Below, in pieces: positions 20,717-33,109 of a stretch of DNA of 64,000 nucleotides; position 1 is the first letter of the stretch; every line of letters begins with the position of its first letter. Where the stretch lies: positions 81,897-145,896 of the forward strand of contig JAKTTT010000050.1 in assembly GCA_030581615.1 (NCBI GenBank). The letters run 5' to 3'. This DNA is from Alloascoidea africana (taxonomy: Eukaryota; Ascomycota; Alloascoideomycetes; Alloascoideales; Alloascoideaceae). The position numbers and the translations under genes are program-made. Below the pieces are notes generated by a model. The model was not told the DNA's origin and ran no database searches. It saw only the letters and a program-made list of their open reading frames with translations.

Positions 20717-21403
20717 AATGACAAAGAGGTAAATCTACCCTATAATGTTAATGGTAATGAATAAATCATGTATTGTAGTTTTTATTTGGCAATAACCATA
20801 AATATGTGTTCCATTGGTATCAATGCGGTCTGACCTTTTGAGTAATGCAATCTTTTGACACACTCGCTGATTTCTGAGTAAATCAATGGCTCTTAATACA
20901 TTTTCATACTCCTTAATTTATACTACTTTTCTCCAAACCTTAGAAATATCAATAAATGTAAAGTACCAAACTATGTATAACCCCTTAACAAATAAATAGC
21001 AATTTTAAAAAAAGCATGTTGGTCTTTGCAAAGACACGAAATCCACTTTAAATGAGAATTTGTAAAAGAAAAATTTGGAAAGCGAAGGTAGAGTCAAGTT
21101 GAGTTCATCGCTTGGTAGATCAAGTAAGCCTATCCACTTGACAAATGGTAGACCTCCAAAGTCTATCAAAAGCAGTACCAATGGCTTGCATTGTGTATCT
21201 AAGACTCTTCTTACTACGCCAAAGCTGTTGTTTCTCATTGTCATCAACGTTTACAACGGTGTTGTCGATGTTTGAAATAGTAGCACTGCAGCGTTTGCAC
21301 CCCGTACGAGCCTTCAGCAGTGTTATCACCATCATCTGCATGATCATCATTTGTAGTGCTGAGGTAAGAGGAAAAGTTGTTGAGTTGATGACTTTCGGTA
21401 TTA
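20717..21403. other. Intergenic region between convergent genes
   Basis: AT-rich 3' flanks. A minus-strand open frame at 21120-21407 overlaps the stop of the next gene by four bases (ATGA) and could be a 3' exon if a splice exists, but I found no good branch point. I do not call a gene here. Confidence 0.5.
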
Positions 21404-22339
21404 TCATGCTTCAAATCCATTTGCAAGAACAGATACTTTACAAACAGTGGATGCCGCCGATCTTCCTTTCAAGTCCATATCTGTTTTAGGAAGAGTTAGC
21501 CTTGTGTCGGATTTGAGCGTTATTCTTTGGTTTCGTAAGTCACTTGTTAACCTTGCAAGTTTTTCTCGTTCTGGTCCTTGAAAGTGTACAGGAAAACCAT
21601 CTCGTATAATGACCAGGTTGTCATGGTCAGCACCATCTTTCTCAGTACTTTTGCTACAACAGTTTGGGAGGGTTTTCGCTGGAGATTCGAGGTTCAGGGG
21701 TATTGGTTCTTGATCTTTTGAAGAAAAATAGACTTGCTTATTTTTTGATGATGATAAAATAGTTGGGTCATTGAGAATTTTAGGGACATGCAAACTGTCA
21801 TCCCAGCTGCCTGACCACTTGCTGCTCTTTGTACAATTTGCTGGCTTTGAGAGAGTAGTACAAGTCAGGGAAGGAGGAGACGATGCCTCTGGGATGATAC
21901 AATGATATTGCTTTGTGGCTTCGCTTTCATTCTCATTCCCATTCTCATTCTTGTTTTGCTTTGGTTCATCAGAATCCCTTTCTTCTTCTTTGCTGATGAT
22001 TAAAGAGGTCAGGATAGGTGCTTGTCTCATATCCAAAACCTCTCGTTTAGAATTCAACTGGTTAGAAGCATGTATTGGAGTTTTAGCCAGACTCAGAGAG
22101 ATTATGCTGGAAGTTATAGACCAGCCATGGTTCTCCAACTCTAGGCCAAATGCATTAGGTGCCAGTATCGGTGAAAATGGAGGCACCAGGGACATGCTTC
22201 TCTTGGGGAATATCTGTTCCTTAGAGTTCTCTTCATTTTTTGCAGTATTGCACGGAGAGGAGAGGGTATAAGTATCAGGAGATACTTTCATGAAACCCTC
22301 GATTGTAAAAGCCGAGTCAAATTGGCGTCTTCCCACCAT
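21404..22339 (-). CDS. Unrecognised Ser-rich protein
   Basis: A 311-aa open frame starting at an ATG (22339). No domain is recognisable. It is rich in Ser, Lys, Asn and Pro, with a short block SLVPPFSPILAPNAFGLELENHGW near residues 49-72 and an acidic Asn/Glu repeat near 135. Phosphorylation-prone motifs such as ESPAKT occur. The upstream flank holds a TATATA-like element around 22441 and a CCCCT stress element on the minus strand. The gene shares a 1.6-kb divergent intergenic region with SNT2. It may be a fast-evolving regulatory protein; the C-terminus could be incomplete if an unseen intron exists near 21410. Confidence 0.6.
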   Translation of the reverse strand: MVGRRQFDSAFTIEGFMKVSPDTYTLSSPCNTAKNEENSKEQIFPKRSMSLVPPFSPILAPNAFGLELENHGWSITSSIISLSLAKTPIHASNQLNSKREVLDMRQAPILTSLIISKEEERDSDEPKQNKNENGNENESEATKQYHCIIPEASSPPSLTCTTLSKPANCTKSSKWSGSWDDSLHVPKILNDPTILSSSKNKQVYFSSKDQEPIPLNLESPAKTLPNCCSKSTEKDGADHDNLVIIRDGFPVHFQGPEREKLARLTSDLRNQRITLKSDTRLTLPKTDMDLKGRSAASTVCKVSVLANGFEA

Positions 22340-22678
22340 TCTAAAAGGTAGTCATCAAAAGACGAGGACAGTAGCAACAGATAAGGACGAGGGGGACAGG
22401 AAAAGGAAATGGGAAATGGGAAAGGGGAAAAAAGAGGGTCTATATAAAATGCTGGTTTAGAAGCAGGTTGTGGTAGTGGTGATGGTGGAGTCAGCTGCTT
22501 ATCGAGGCTCTAGAGTTTTACTTTTTTGATGCTTTTCATTTTAGGGCCTGCAAGCATTGGGTTCGCCAGACCGTAAACGGCAATCGGGATGTGGCGCCTT
22601 GTGCTGTGGACGGCCAACGCTAATGACAGGTCATCGCGAAAAAGACAATGGAAAAGTCCGCGCTGGCCAGGGGGGTCA

Positions 22679-22705
22679 GAACACAGAGCCCTGGGCTCTG
22701 TGTTC
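22679..22705. repeat. 27-bp perfect inverted repeat
   Basis: The 13-base arm GAACACAGAGCCC (22679-22691) is followed by one T and its exact reverse complement GGGCTCTGTGTTC (22693-22705). It could be a dimeric transcription-factor site or extrude as a hairpin. Confidence 0.9.
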
Positions 22706-22768
22706 GGATGCGTATGCCCATATCTCATTCCAGTGTTTTCGTCAGGCCGCCGTTGCTGGATCTGAAGC

Positions 22769-22801
22769 GTATCTGGAGAGTATCTGGAGGGTATCTGGAG
22801 T
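22769..22801. repeat. Three 11-bp direct repeats GTATCTGGAG
   Basis: Units begin at 22769, 22780 and 22791, each GTATCTGGAG plus one variable base. Spacing of one helical turn puts all copies on one face of the DNA. Confidence 0.85.
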
Positions 22802-23500
22802 GCAGGGTGGCTTGATCAACTGTCTCTCTGGAACGGACAAGCGGTACGAACGAGCCTATGATAACGGGCTTTACCGTTAGGATTTTCCAGTTATAGTATA
22901 TTTATGCTTATTGAAAAAGAACCGAGTCCTTATCAGCCGTTTTATGAAAGCCTTGGGCATTTTTGGACTAGAAACAAACTGTGCTTTTCTAAAACGGAAA
23001 GAGTGGTCGTGGTGGCTGCAAAGGCCATTGAAGAGGGAAAGAGCATGTGCGCTTTACCGCAAAAGGATTGAGAACTATGAGGCCCTTTTCCATGGCTGTG
23101 GCAGCCTTTTGGCTTACTTTCAGTTTGGGGTCTCATGCTTTAACTTCCCATGCTTTGGTGACCAGCGGTAGGCAGCGATCAAACATAATCTTTAGCATTG
23201 GAAAAAGAGCTGTTTTCGATGCGTTTGGGCATATTACCATACTTTCTACTTCGTATCCCTGGAAAACCTAGTTTCTAGAGACTTTTTCTATGTGTGTGGA
23301 ATCCCTGGAATCTCCTATCATGATGGGTGAAATGCCACCGGACTTTTCACAAGGGGCACAAACAAAACTATGTCATCCGTAGAGTTACAGGTTTTTCCAA
23401 AGCGTATCTCCATCATTCGTTTTGATTCAGATTTCTATTTTTATTTAATTAAGCCTGGCGGGCCAAAAACTGCTTTCTGAGCTCTGTGTAGAAAAACCGC

Positions 23501-23507
23501 TATAAAG
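23501..23507 (+). promoter_or_regulatory. TATA box upstream of SNT2
   Basis: TATAAAG followed by a CCCCT stress-type element (23510-23515 region). It lies about 440 bp upstream of the SNT2 ATG, farther than usual. Confidence 0.4.
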
Positions 23508-23948
23508 CGTCCCCTGGCTTTAACTTCATTTTGCTCCACGCCAGCACAGTAGTCTCAGTGTCCCAGCATCGACTGGAAGACGGGTCCGCTTCACAGCATA
23601 GTCCGTTACCGCTGTTCCCACCCTCGCAACGGCCTTCCCTCGCCTTCGTTTCCCCTTCTCACTTCCTCCATCCCCTCTTCCATGGGCCGCGTAGCCGCCG
23701 GGGACGTGAAAGCCAGTGCTTTTGGTTGCCGTTGCGAGCACTTCCGGAACATCTGGCGCAAACGCCCGGGCCACTTGCAGGGTATTACATAATAGTGTAG
23801 AAAGATGCATGGTGTTCGATAATTGACATCTTTCTCTCTTTTCTACTCCTACTTCCCAGTCTTGTAACACATTTGTATTTTGGAGAGGTCTTTTGCTCGT
23901 TTGTCCTGTTGTTTGATTAGCGAGTACTTTGGTATCCCCAGCATCATA

Positions 23949-26900
23949 ATGAGCGAATTCACAGCAGAACGACCGAGAAGAAGCACAAGACCTCGCAACA
24001 ATACCCAGTCTACATTTCCATTGAAAAAGGAAAAACAGAAAGATGGGCATGGGAATAGCAGCAATGGAAGTGGAATCACCCAACCTAGACAGAAGAGAGC
24101 CTATACGCGCCGCCAGCCGGCTAAAATAGAGGACGGCCAGCTACATTTGATCGGAGAATCCAGTCATGGCTCGAGCGGCTCCACAAACCCTTCATGTTCC
24201 CATCCTCTGAACTTTCAGAGAGAGATTACTAGCGCGGACATATTCTCCAACCTTTTGGGTTTGGAAGGAGCAAAAGTGGATCCTAGTGGATCCCTTTTCA
24301 TGGAAGACGGCTCAAAGCTATCGATCAATGGTAAGCTTTCTTTTTTTTGATTTTGTGTTTTCGCATTTCCATTTTGTCTCATTTGTTTCAATTTTCTATT
24401 GGCTGTACTAATGAACGAGCCCACCCAAAGAGTGTATCTATCTTGTTTCAGAGCCCGCCGGTGAACCTTACTACATCGGCAGAATTATGGAGTTTGTGAG
24501 GAAGGAGCTCATAAACAACAACACCAGCGCGACCGCTCCAATCTCACATCATGTTCTTTCCTCGCCCACTACCATAAGCACTTCGCAAGATGCTGAGAAT
24601 TTTATGATACGAGTGAATTGGTTCTATCGCCCGCGCGATATTTCTCGTCACGCAACAGATTCTAGAATGTTGTATGCCACAATGCACTCTGATATATGCC
24701 CTCTGCAGTCCGTCAGAGGGAGGTGTACCATTACCCACAAACATTATGTCGAAAACCTGATCGAATATCGAAAGAAACCTCACCATTTTTGGTTCGAAAA
24801 ACTATATGACAAGTACATGATTCGACTCTACGATGTTTTGCCCGCTGAACTCGCCATAAATATGCCTGATAATTACCACAAACTTTTGTGCCAGCGATGT
24901 ACTTTTATATTTATGGAGCCCGGGAAAAGTAAGGAATTGGTCTGTGACCCTGCTACTTGTACTACATGTGACCATTGGTGTTCGCCAGATGATTCTATAC
25001 AATGTGCAAACTGCGTGAAAACTTACCACATGAGTTGTCTGAATCCGCCACTATTGAAAAAGCCTTCAAGAGGGTTTGGCTGGTCCTGCGCTGCTTGCAA
25101 CAAAAAATTCGAACAACGGTTACAGGAAAACCAAGGTCTTGTCAGCAGCAGAGCAGCAACGATTCTGAAAAATAGTAGTAGTAGCAGTGCTCATGAGGGC
25201 CAAGAAGACAATGAAGAGAGTCATACTGATCCGGACCAAGAAGATACAAATGGCTTTGAGGACAGCCAACCTGATTCTGATATACCAGAAGAGCTAGAAA
25301 AAGGCCCTTTGTCACGTTATGAAATTCTCGCTGAGGCGTATAATACCAAGCTCAAGCCTCTGACAAAGGAGCAACAGAAAACACAACAGATATGGCCCTA
25401 TAGATATCTAGGAATGCATAGCATATTCGAGGATATTTTAGAGGTGGATAGCCGGATTTTCCCTAAGGCTGTTACGAGAATTGGGCCTAAACATCAAGTC
25501 AGCGAAATAATCGATTGGCCTGGACGTCCTGTCATGTATTTTAGAGCTAACAAGAGAAGAGGGGGCAGAAGGGGAGGGTATAACCGCAAAAGAGGCAATC
25601 ATTCAAATGGAACTTCTACGCCAAGGCAAACTACCTCTGCCACGGTTTTGGAAACAACAAAAATCGTCTCGCAACTGGCTTCTGAAAATAAGGAAATTCC
25701 GCCCTGGTATCGGGAACAACCTGTGGGTTACATTGAAAGAGGCGGCAATGACACATCCACTCTTTTATGGAAACAGCCCGAAGACGACAACGTAGTTGAG
25801 CACTACTTGAAGAGACTGACTCCTCAAATGGAACGGTTGAATGTCGTGGACACAAAGATGAATTTTATAGATCATGCTCTTAAAGATTTTATGGATTGTG
25901 GATACGATGAGACCAAGGCATTGAAAAAAGTGCAAAACTATAAGAGGAGTACGTTAAAAGAGCCAACTTTTACGAAAGAGGAGAAGAAGAGATTTGAGGA
26001 TGCAGTCAAGATACATGGCAGTGAGTTGCACCCGGTGTTTCAAGCTGTTAGAACCCAGAGCAGCGCAAACGTTGTTCGGTATTATTATCTCTGGAAGAAG
26101 ACTCCAGCTGGGTGGAGGATATGGGGCGGATATGAAGGAAGAAAGAAGAAGAAGAAGGATCCAAAACTGGCTTCAAAAGAGACTGCAGTTCCCGCAGTAG
26201 TTGTTCCCGAGACACATTTGAAAGGTTTGGTTGACAATGTTGCAAACAGCGATGATGATTCTGACTATGATCTATGCAAGGCCACAAAACACAGGCGAAG
26301 TTTTGTGTGTAAACATTGTAAAACAACAAAATCCCCTCACTGGAAAAGAGCACCAGGGTACCCAGTTGCCGAGTCCGATCCCATTATCGCCCTCTGTTTC
26401 CGATGTGCACGATTTTGGAGACTTTATGCGGTGGTTTGGGAAGATCCTTTAGAGGTGACAAAGAAAATGAATCAGAGAGGAGGCGGCGGTTGGAAGAGGA
26501 AACTGGAGGAAGAATTGGTTGAAGACGCTTTATGCATATTAGCAGAGCATGAAAAAGAAAGCGATGGTGCCAGTAAAAAGCGACAAAAACTTGGTGTATC
26601 AAAGAGTGAAAATGGCAAGAGTTTAGTGACTGGACCAAACGCCATGCAACCTGGAACTTTTCCAGCAGCTGCTCCCACCAAGAGAAAATATACCAGACAC
26701 GTTGACAAGTACAAAGGTGCTGTTTCAGATCCTTCATCTGCTTCACCACCACCGCCTTCTGAGGTCACAAAGAAGAGACGGAGGAGGAAGAGAAAAAGCG
26801 AAGGAGAGATCCCAGAAGAATTGGAGGTACAAGATGATCAAGCTCAAAGTACTGGGAGAAAGAAGAGGAAAGGAACGAGACGACGCAGGCAACGACAAGA

Positions 26901-28413
26901 AGTCAATATGGAATCATATGCATCTATGGAGTTGGATGAGGATGATGAGGAAGAAGAAGAGGATGATAATGACGATCAAAGCTATATGGAATCCGAAACT
27001 GAAGCCAACACCAGTGCCACAAATGCTCTACCTCCGTCCAGCATTACTGGATCAGAAGGAGATAATGGCACTGGGTCAGCAAAATCGAGAAGTGATCAAC
27101 ATCATCACGCAAGGACACAATCAACTAAAAGAGAAGAAAAACGGCCTTACAAGCAACGCTCTTTTATCGGCCATCAACGAACGGGCTTTCGACTTCCATT
27201 TGCTCCGAATTCTCGTCCATGTAGCGTTTGCAGAGCGGTAGAGCCCGCCAAGAAAATGCTGATATGCAGTAATTGTGGTCTAAACGTTCACACGTACTGC
27301 TATGGAATTCGAAATGTTGACCCATTGGAGCCCAGGAAATGGATATGCGACGTTTGTAGCAATGACATTTACCCATGCCTACAAACTCTCTATTCTTGTA
27401 TACTCTGTTCAGTCCGTGAAACGGACCACGATAGATCCATAACGGGCGACTCGAAGGCGATTCCAGATGCGCTCAAGAGAACTTTTGGAAACAATTGGTG
27501 CCATGTCATATGCGCTCTATACCATCCAGAAGTCAAGTTTGGAGATGTGAATGCTTTGCAACCGATTTGCAATATCCACCGAATCCCTCAGAGTGCACTG
27601 GATACAAAGTGTTGCATTTGTGATTCGGGCACTGGTGCCTGTATAAAATGTGATTACTGTGATCATGAGTTTCATGCCGCATGTGCGCAAAGAGAGGGCT
27701 ACATTATGGGATTTGATTTTCATCCCGTGAAAAATGCTGCAAATAATAATCATAAAGGTATACTCGTTCGGTTCGGCTCGGAGCTTGGCGTTGCAAGGCC
27801 AATAATAGTATGCCCCGACCATAACTCTTACAAGTGGGCTAATTTTCGACCTTTGAGTGGATCCAGCGAAGGACGGACCTATCTAGAAACTTATCTGGAG
27901 GCCTATAAAGGTTTACAGAATTTTAAAGAAGGTTGTTTGGAGCGATACAGGTGTCTAAAAGAATTTGAATCTGAGAATGAGATTACGAAGCTTAAGGCAA
28001 AGCTCAAGTTCAAATCAGAATTGGGTCCTATGTCTCCTCCTTCTCCTGCAATAAAAGAAGAAGGGGATTCGAATAATGGAGGACATTTATCAGGACAGAT
28101 CCACAAATGTTTTACTTGCTTTGGTGAATTGAGTCCTATATGGTGGCCCTTATCTCCCGAATCAGAAAAAGTAGAATGCCATCTGTGTTACGCCAAACGG
28201 ATAAATTCTGCGAGCTTTGAGGAGGCTTATGACTCGGCCGCTGTAAAACTCATTCAGAAACAGGAGCAGGAATTGGAAGCAGAAGGTGAGGGTATTTCTT
28301 TACGAAGCCGGGCCCTTGAGCTATTGAAACGGAGACATGGTAATGGAGATGCTTTGTATCCACATTCACAAAAGAGTATAATGGCGGCACAAGTAATTGA
28401 CTCTCGAAGTTGA
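23949..28413 (+). CDS. SNT2: Snt2-like chromatin reader: BAH, PHD, SANT, GATA-like and extended PHD domains
   Basis: Exons are 23949-24330 and 24431-28413, giving 1454 aa (S. cerevisiae Snt2 is about 1403). Snt2 is the scaffold of the Snt2C complex with Ecm5 and Rpd3, acting in stress-responsive transcription. Domains in order: a basic N-terminus; BAH (about 120-270; SINECIYLVSEPAGEPYYIGR); PHD1 (about 300-350; Cys-rich, TYHMSCLNPP); SANT (about 640-690; FTKEEKKRFEDAVKIHG); a CxxC GATA-like finger (about 750-795; CKHCKTTKSPHWKRAPGYP); an acidic/basic linker; PHD2 (about 1055-1105); an extended PHD (about 1117-1225; WCHVICALYHPEVKFG); and a second CxxC pair near the C-terminus (CFTCFGELSPIWWP ... 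CHLCYAK). The intron has a TACTAAT branch and two in-frame acceptors; 24430 restores the BAH core. Convergent with ITC1. Confidence 0.93.
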
Positions 28414-28522
28414 GAACGGGAACAGATCTGTATATTATGGATACAAAGCTAAATGTGATGATCATGTCTAATGGAGAGGATGTGTAAAAAATACATATAT
28501 AATATAAACCCCCAAATTCTTC

Positions 28523-31500
28523 CTATGCTCTTCTTTTTCTAGTTTTATTGCGTTTATGCTTTACTTCTGTCCGGTTCTCTTCCCCGTCATAATGTGAGTA
28601 TCCCATCTTTTCAATTGCAGATGAGTTAACCCAAGTTAGGCATTGCCTGATATCTGGAGGATACTTTTTTAATTCTTCATCTTCTTCATCTTCATCATCA
28701 TCTTCTTCTTCTTCCTCTTCCTCTTCCTCCTCTTCTATTGCTCGTTGTCTTTTCCGTCCATTACTCAGGCTTGTTGAGGATTCGTTTTCAGGTTTATCTT
28801 CTTTGCTTTTCTTTCGGTTGTTGTTTGCTTCTGAAGCAGCGCGTTTGGATCCCTCCAAATTTTCAGATTCATGATTTTTGGCATCTTTAGAGAATAACAA
28901 ATTCAGGTTCAAACTCTCGGATTCCTTCTTTTCATCCTCAGAATCCCACTCAGCACCGACCAGCACTATGTCGTCGTTATCATCATCATCATCATCCTCA
29001 TCCTCATCATCATCATCCTCATCCTCATCCTCATCAACTTTGTTGGTGGTTGAATCAGCTTCATCCCTTGGGCTCTGGTCGTTCGAAGCCAAATCTTTAT
29101 GGTCATTTGAATTATTATTCTCGTCTTTTTTAACCTCCGTCTGATCCTTTGGACTGGTCTCTTTTCCCCCTTTAGAACCGGATATATATTCTTCAATAGT
29201 TTCCTTTCGAGAATTCATGGCGGTTATCATTGCTTTCTTCATCCTTAACAATTCTTTTTTCAAAGCGGATTCTCTAATTCCTTTAGGATTAAGCCATTGT
29301 ATTAATCGCTCCACCTCATCTGGAGTATCGTAATATGCCCAATCATCAGGACTGAGTAAAACAACAGGACATTCTTCCAACAATTTCCTCTCTCTATTTC
29401 CAACTCTTCTTGGAGTTGCACCTTTTGAATCTACAAGTATTCCCATTAAATGGTCTCTAATTGAGAAATCGCCATTTAATCCACATTGAGGGAAAAGATT
29501 GTATCCTCTCATTATGTGAATGATGTTTTTTACTGGTTCATAACGTGTTTGAGATTCGTTGACTTCTGTGCCATTCGCAGATTTCTTCTCCTCTTTCATC
29601 CTTTGGTAAAATGATTTTTGAATTTGAATTTGGTTTTGTTTAAAAGTGGTCACCACTCGTTTCGGAATTTCCAAGTAATGGGTCAGCTCCATTTCTGTTG
29701 GACCTTGAATCCATAATCTACCCATAAGATAGGTATCATCGATAACAGTAGGAATATCATCTTCATCTTCATCTTCATCATGGACTTGAACTTTTGAGGA
29801 CTTTTTCATCTTTTTCTTTGTTGCGATATCCACTTCATCATTTTCTGAATCCACTTCCATTTCTTCGTCATCATCGTCATCGTCATTATCATTGTCATCA
29901 CCAAGATTGGGCATACCGTTTCTTTCAAACCACCAATATCGATTAAAATAACGGTCTTTACCAAGAAATTTCACTTTCCCATTATCCATTTCCACTATAT
30001 CTGACGTGATCTGTACGTTCGCTTTTGCAAGTCGAATCATCTCTTTTTCAATTGCATCCAGTTCCTCAACGGTTTTCCGATATGTTGGATTTTTCTGTGC
30101 CAATTTAATTTGGTCTGGTGTCAAGTTTTTAGCCTTGATTTCCTCACGTTTTGGTAAAAACAATACAATGTTTCCTTCTGCTCCTCCTCCTCCTCCATCA
30201 TCGTCACCATCATCCTCAGATTGCTTTTTCGTTTCCAATTCAGACTTTATGTTCATCAAAGCTCTCAACCTATCCGAAAGTAATTTGTATTTTCTTGTGT
30301 TTTCAAGTTGAGTCTTTTTCAAATCTGCCGTTTTGGCCATACTTTCCTCGAGATATTTTCGAATTGTTTGTGAATTCGTCAATAATTTCGTCATTATCTG
30401 TATTGACTTTAACCGTAATTCAGGCTCCAGATTTTTGAAAAATTGATAATGTGCAATTTGCGGACTTGCGGGTCTATCCAAAGGAGCCAAAACATCCAAA
30501 ATTCTCGTACATGTTTTGGACCATTCCGGGATATAGGAAATCGTTATGAGTAAACCTGCCAATATTGTTTCCCAACCTCCATCTCCGAAAAGCCGTCTTC
30601 GTAAACGGCTTTTCCAATCTGAATTTTTGAAAGAAGCAAGTGTATTGGCCTTATTTGTAACCGCTTTTTTCTTCCTCCCTGTTTGTCCCTCTTTGCTCGG
30701 ATCATATTCATCTTCATCTTCATCATCTTCATCATCGCTATCATTTGCCTCTGAACCGGAATCAGAATCGTTATTGTTATGCCCCGACACCTCCTCTTCC
30801 CTTTTCTTAAGTTTCTGTTTCTGTTTCTGTTTCTCCTTTTGCCATTTTTTCCGCTTCTTTATTGCATTCGTTTCATTTTCCGAAAGATACAACGTTCTAC
30901 TTGGGAGCGTCACCAATAAATTTTTCGAGTCCGTTCCGACAAAACAGGAAAGCAAACAACAATAAATTTCGTTTATTAGATTACAATCTCGATCGGGATC
31001 TTTATACCTTAGTGCTGCAATGTAATCATCGAGTGTAAATGTATCGATAATTAAGGGTACCCTGTACATGTTGATGAAAGCCCATGTTTCGAGTAATAAA
31101 GTGTCAACCTCAGGATTATGAGGACTCTCAACATCAAAAGAATCCTCTACTTTCGGCATTGGTCTTGTATGTGGTGTAGAGTATTCATACCGTAACTCTA
31201 AATCATCAGGAGGTCCCTTGCGGGTGTTGATCGAGGGAACTGGGATATGCCATCTTGGTATAGCTCTTGAAGGAGCAGTAACAGAGGGCCGGAAGACAGT
31301 AGTAGGAGCTGGTGGCGAAGCTGACTTCAAAATGGTCGAATGATTAACAATTGGAACTGGTTGGTTTGCATTTGAAGGGGGGTCTATTCGTTTAGTCTGA
31401 TGAATTTCTGAAACTTGTGGTACAGATGGGGTTTGTTGAGTGTAGCCTTGTTGTACTTCATGAACATGTTGAGGATGAGAAACATTTAACAGTGGATATG

Positions 31501-33109
31501 GAGGGGACACATGAACAGGGTATGAAATAGCAGGAACGGCCATTTGCATTGCTATTGGGATGGAGAATTGTCCCATGAGACCTTGTGTTTGTACTGGAGC
31601 AGTATTTAACATAAAAGGTTGCATCTGTTGTATGTATTGATGACCATTCTGTGCTGCTGGATTTGCTGGAACGGTTTGTTTCCGGGTTTCACCAGATTGA
31701 AGAGATGGTTGAGGAGGCGAAATATTCCTCAGATTAGTAGCAGCTTGTTGTTGTTGTTGTTGAGTTTCACGAAAAGTAGTGGTAGAAGATTGGGGAGGAG
31801 AAATATTTCTCATATTAGTGGGTTGAACAGCTTTATTCTGAGTTTGAGTAAATGGAACAGATGGTTGAGGAGGCTGCTGAACCACTTGATTTCGAACTTC
31901 TCGAGTTGTAACTGATTGTTGAGGAGGAGGAGGAGGAGCAATGTTCTGTGTATTGGTAGTCTGTTTCCGAACATCTAGAAATGAAGTTGACGATGGTTGG
32001 GTAGTTATCGCTGAAGACATGATTTGTTTGTTACTGGTTGGATGGTCATCATCATTAAGGACTATTGGCGAGTCCATTGATCCTCCATAACTTGAGGTTT
32101 GAACATTCCTAGATGCCAAATTTCTATTGCCAATCGCAGGTGACTTGTTCGATTCTATCGTCAAATGATCCGAGACTACTTCAGTTGTACTTGAAGAAGT
32201 AGACATTTGTGTTGAAGAATTCCGGATATTTGTTAGATATTTCTTTGCATATGGTTCTCGAATTATCCAAGGACATTTTTTCGTTGGATTTTTGGTAATC
32301 GTCAATCTTAAAAAAGTCATCAAGTAACCCTTTGTGAAAACATGTCTATCTCTAAATATTCTTGAAGATGGAATGATCATAGTTGATCCATTTTTCAACA
32401 GCAAAACTCGGTATAATGGGTTAGAAGTATTTGAGTCGACTCTTTCCTGAACAATACCCTTTGTCTGTTGTTCATTTGATTTGGGAACCAAATTTATGAG
32501 AATAACCTCGCCATTATAATAATCGGTTTGCAATTTTTCAAATGTTTGATTCACAAGACCTTCAAAATGAGCTTCTTTGGATGTTGCAACAAATGCCAAA
32601 ATAGGCTCCTTTAAATGTTCCGGAAACAGTCTTTCCACAATATCAACCACCCGCTTCTAATAAAAGTTATAGGAGCATTAGTATATTCCATTCTCTTTAT
32701 TATCGGAGTTTTGGGGGAAAATCAGAACCTACTTCATTTGCAAGAGCTTCATAAAATGTGCAATCTGTTTGTCCTGATACCTGACAAGTAAACTGTCGTT
32801 TCCCATAAAATGCTCTCCTGTTTAATCGCGTTAATATCGACATGCCAAATAAGCAGATCTATTAAAAAGGGACGCACTTTGATAAATACTCGGTCTCATT
32901 GGTGAGGTACTCGGCAGTCTCTGGAATATACCAATATTTGATGTTGGGACTCGGTCGCGTTGCCTTTTCCCTAGACAATCTAATAGTCTTCCCCTTGAAG
33001 AGAACCTGATAAAGTTAAACGGAAACGATCAGATCAAATTAGTACGCGTGTTCCCCCTTTCCCAAAAAAAATAAATTAACAAGAAAATAGATGTCTATTG
33101 CCATACCAT
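28523..33109 (-). CDS. ITC1: Itc1-like subunit of the Isw2 chromatin remodeller (WAC-DDT-WHIM), four exons with an ATG-only first exon
   Basis: Itc1, the yeast ACF1 relative, pairs with the Isw2 ATPase to space nucleosomes and repress genes. Minus-strand exons: 33109-33107, 33005-32878, 32817-32733 and 32656-28523, giving 1449 aa. The first exon is the ATG alone; its donor is GTATGG and the intron has a TACTAAT branch. Splicing yields MVLFKGKTIRLSREK, matching the MVLYKRKPI start of the S. cerevisiae protein. The WAC domain spans about 1-135 (GKRQFTCQVSGQTDCTFYEALANE). A DDT-type segment lies near 580-640 (LLLETWAFINMYRVP), and the WHIM/WSD region near 965-1060 (FLGKDRYFNRYWWFERNG). Between them are Gln/Pro-rich and acidic stretches with Asp/Glu codon runs. 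The C-terminus is basic. Confidence 0.92.

Larger units (their letters stand above)
22340..23948. other. Long divergent intergenic region with palindrome and repeats
   Basis: No supported gene in 1.6 kb. Open frames on both strands begin at non-ATG codons or lack motifs. The region is unusually GC-rich for a spacer here (for example 22540-22720 and 23530-23780) and holds a 27-bp inverted repeat, three 11-bp direct repeats and a TATA box at 23501-23507. The TATA box is about 440 bp from the SNT2 ATG, implying a long leader, a leader intron or an unannotated transcript. Confidence 0.6.

Noticed and set aside
21120-21407. Minus-strand frame after the 311-aa gene as its 3' exon
   Set aside because: No convincing donor or TACTAAC-type branch point joins the frames; left unassigned.
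22557-22880. 107-codon open frame in the SNT2 upstream region
   Set aside because: It begins at TTG and contains the palindrome and 11-bp repeats; no motif.
23526-24083. Minus-strand open frame of 185 codons overlapping SNT2 exon 1
   Set aside because: It is antisense to SNT2 coding sequence, has no recognisable domain, and its composition follows the GC-rich leader.
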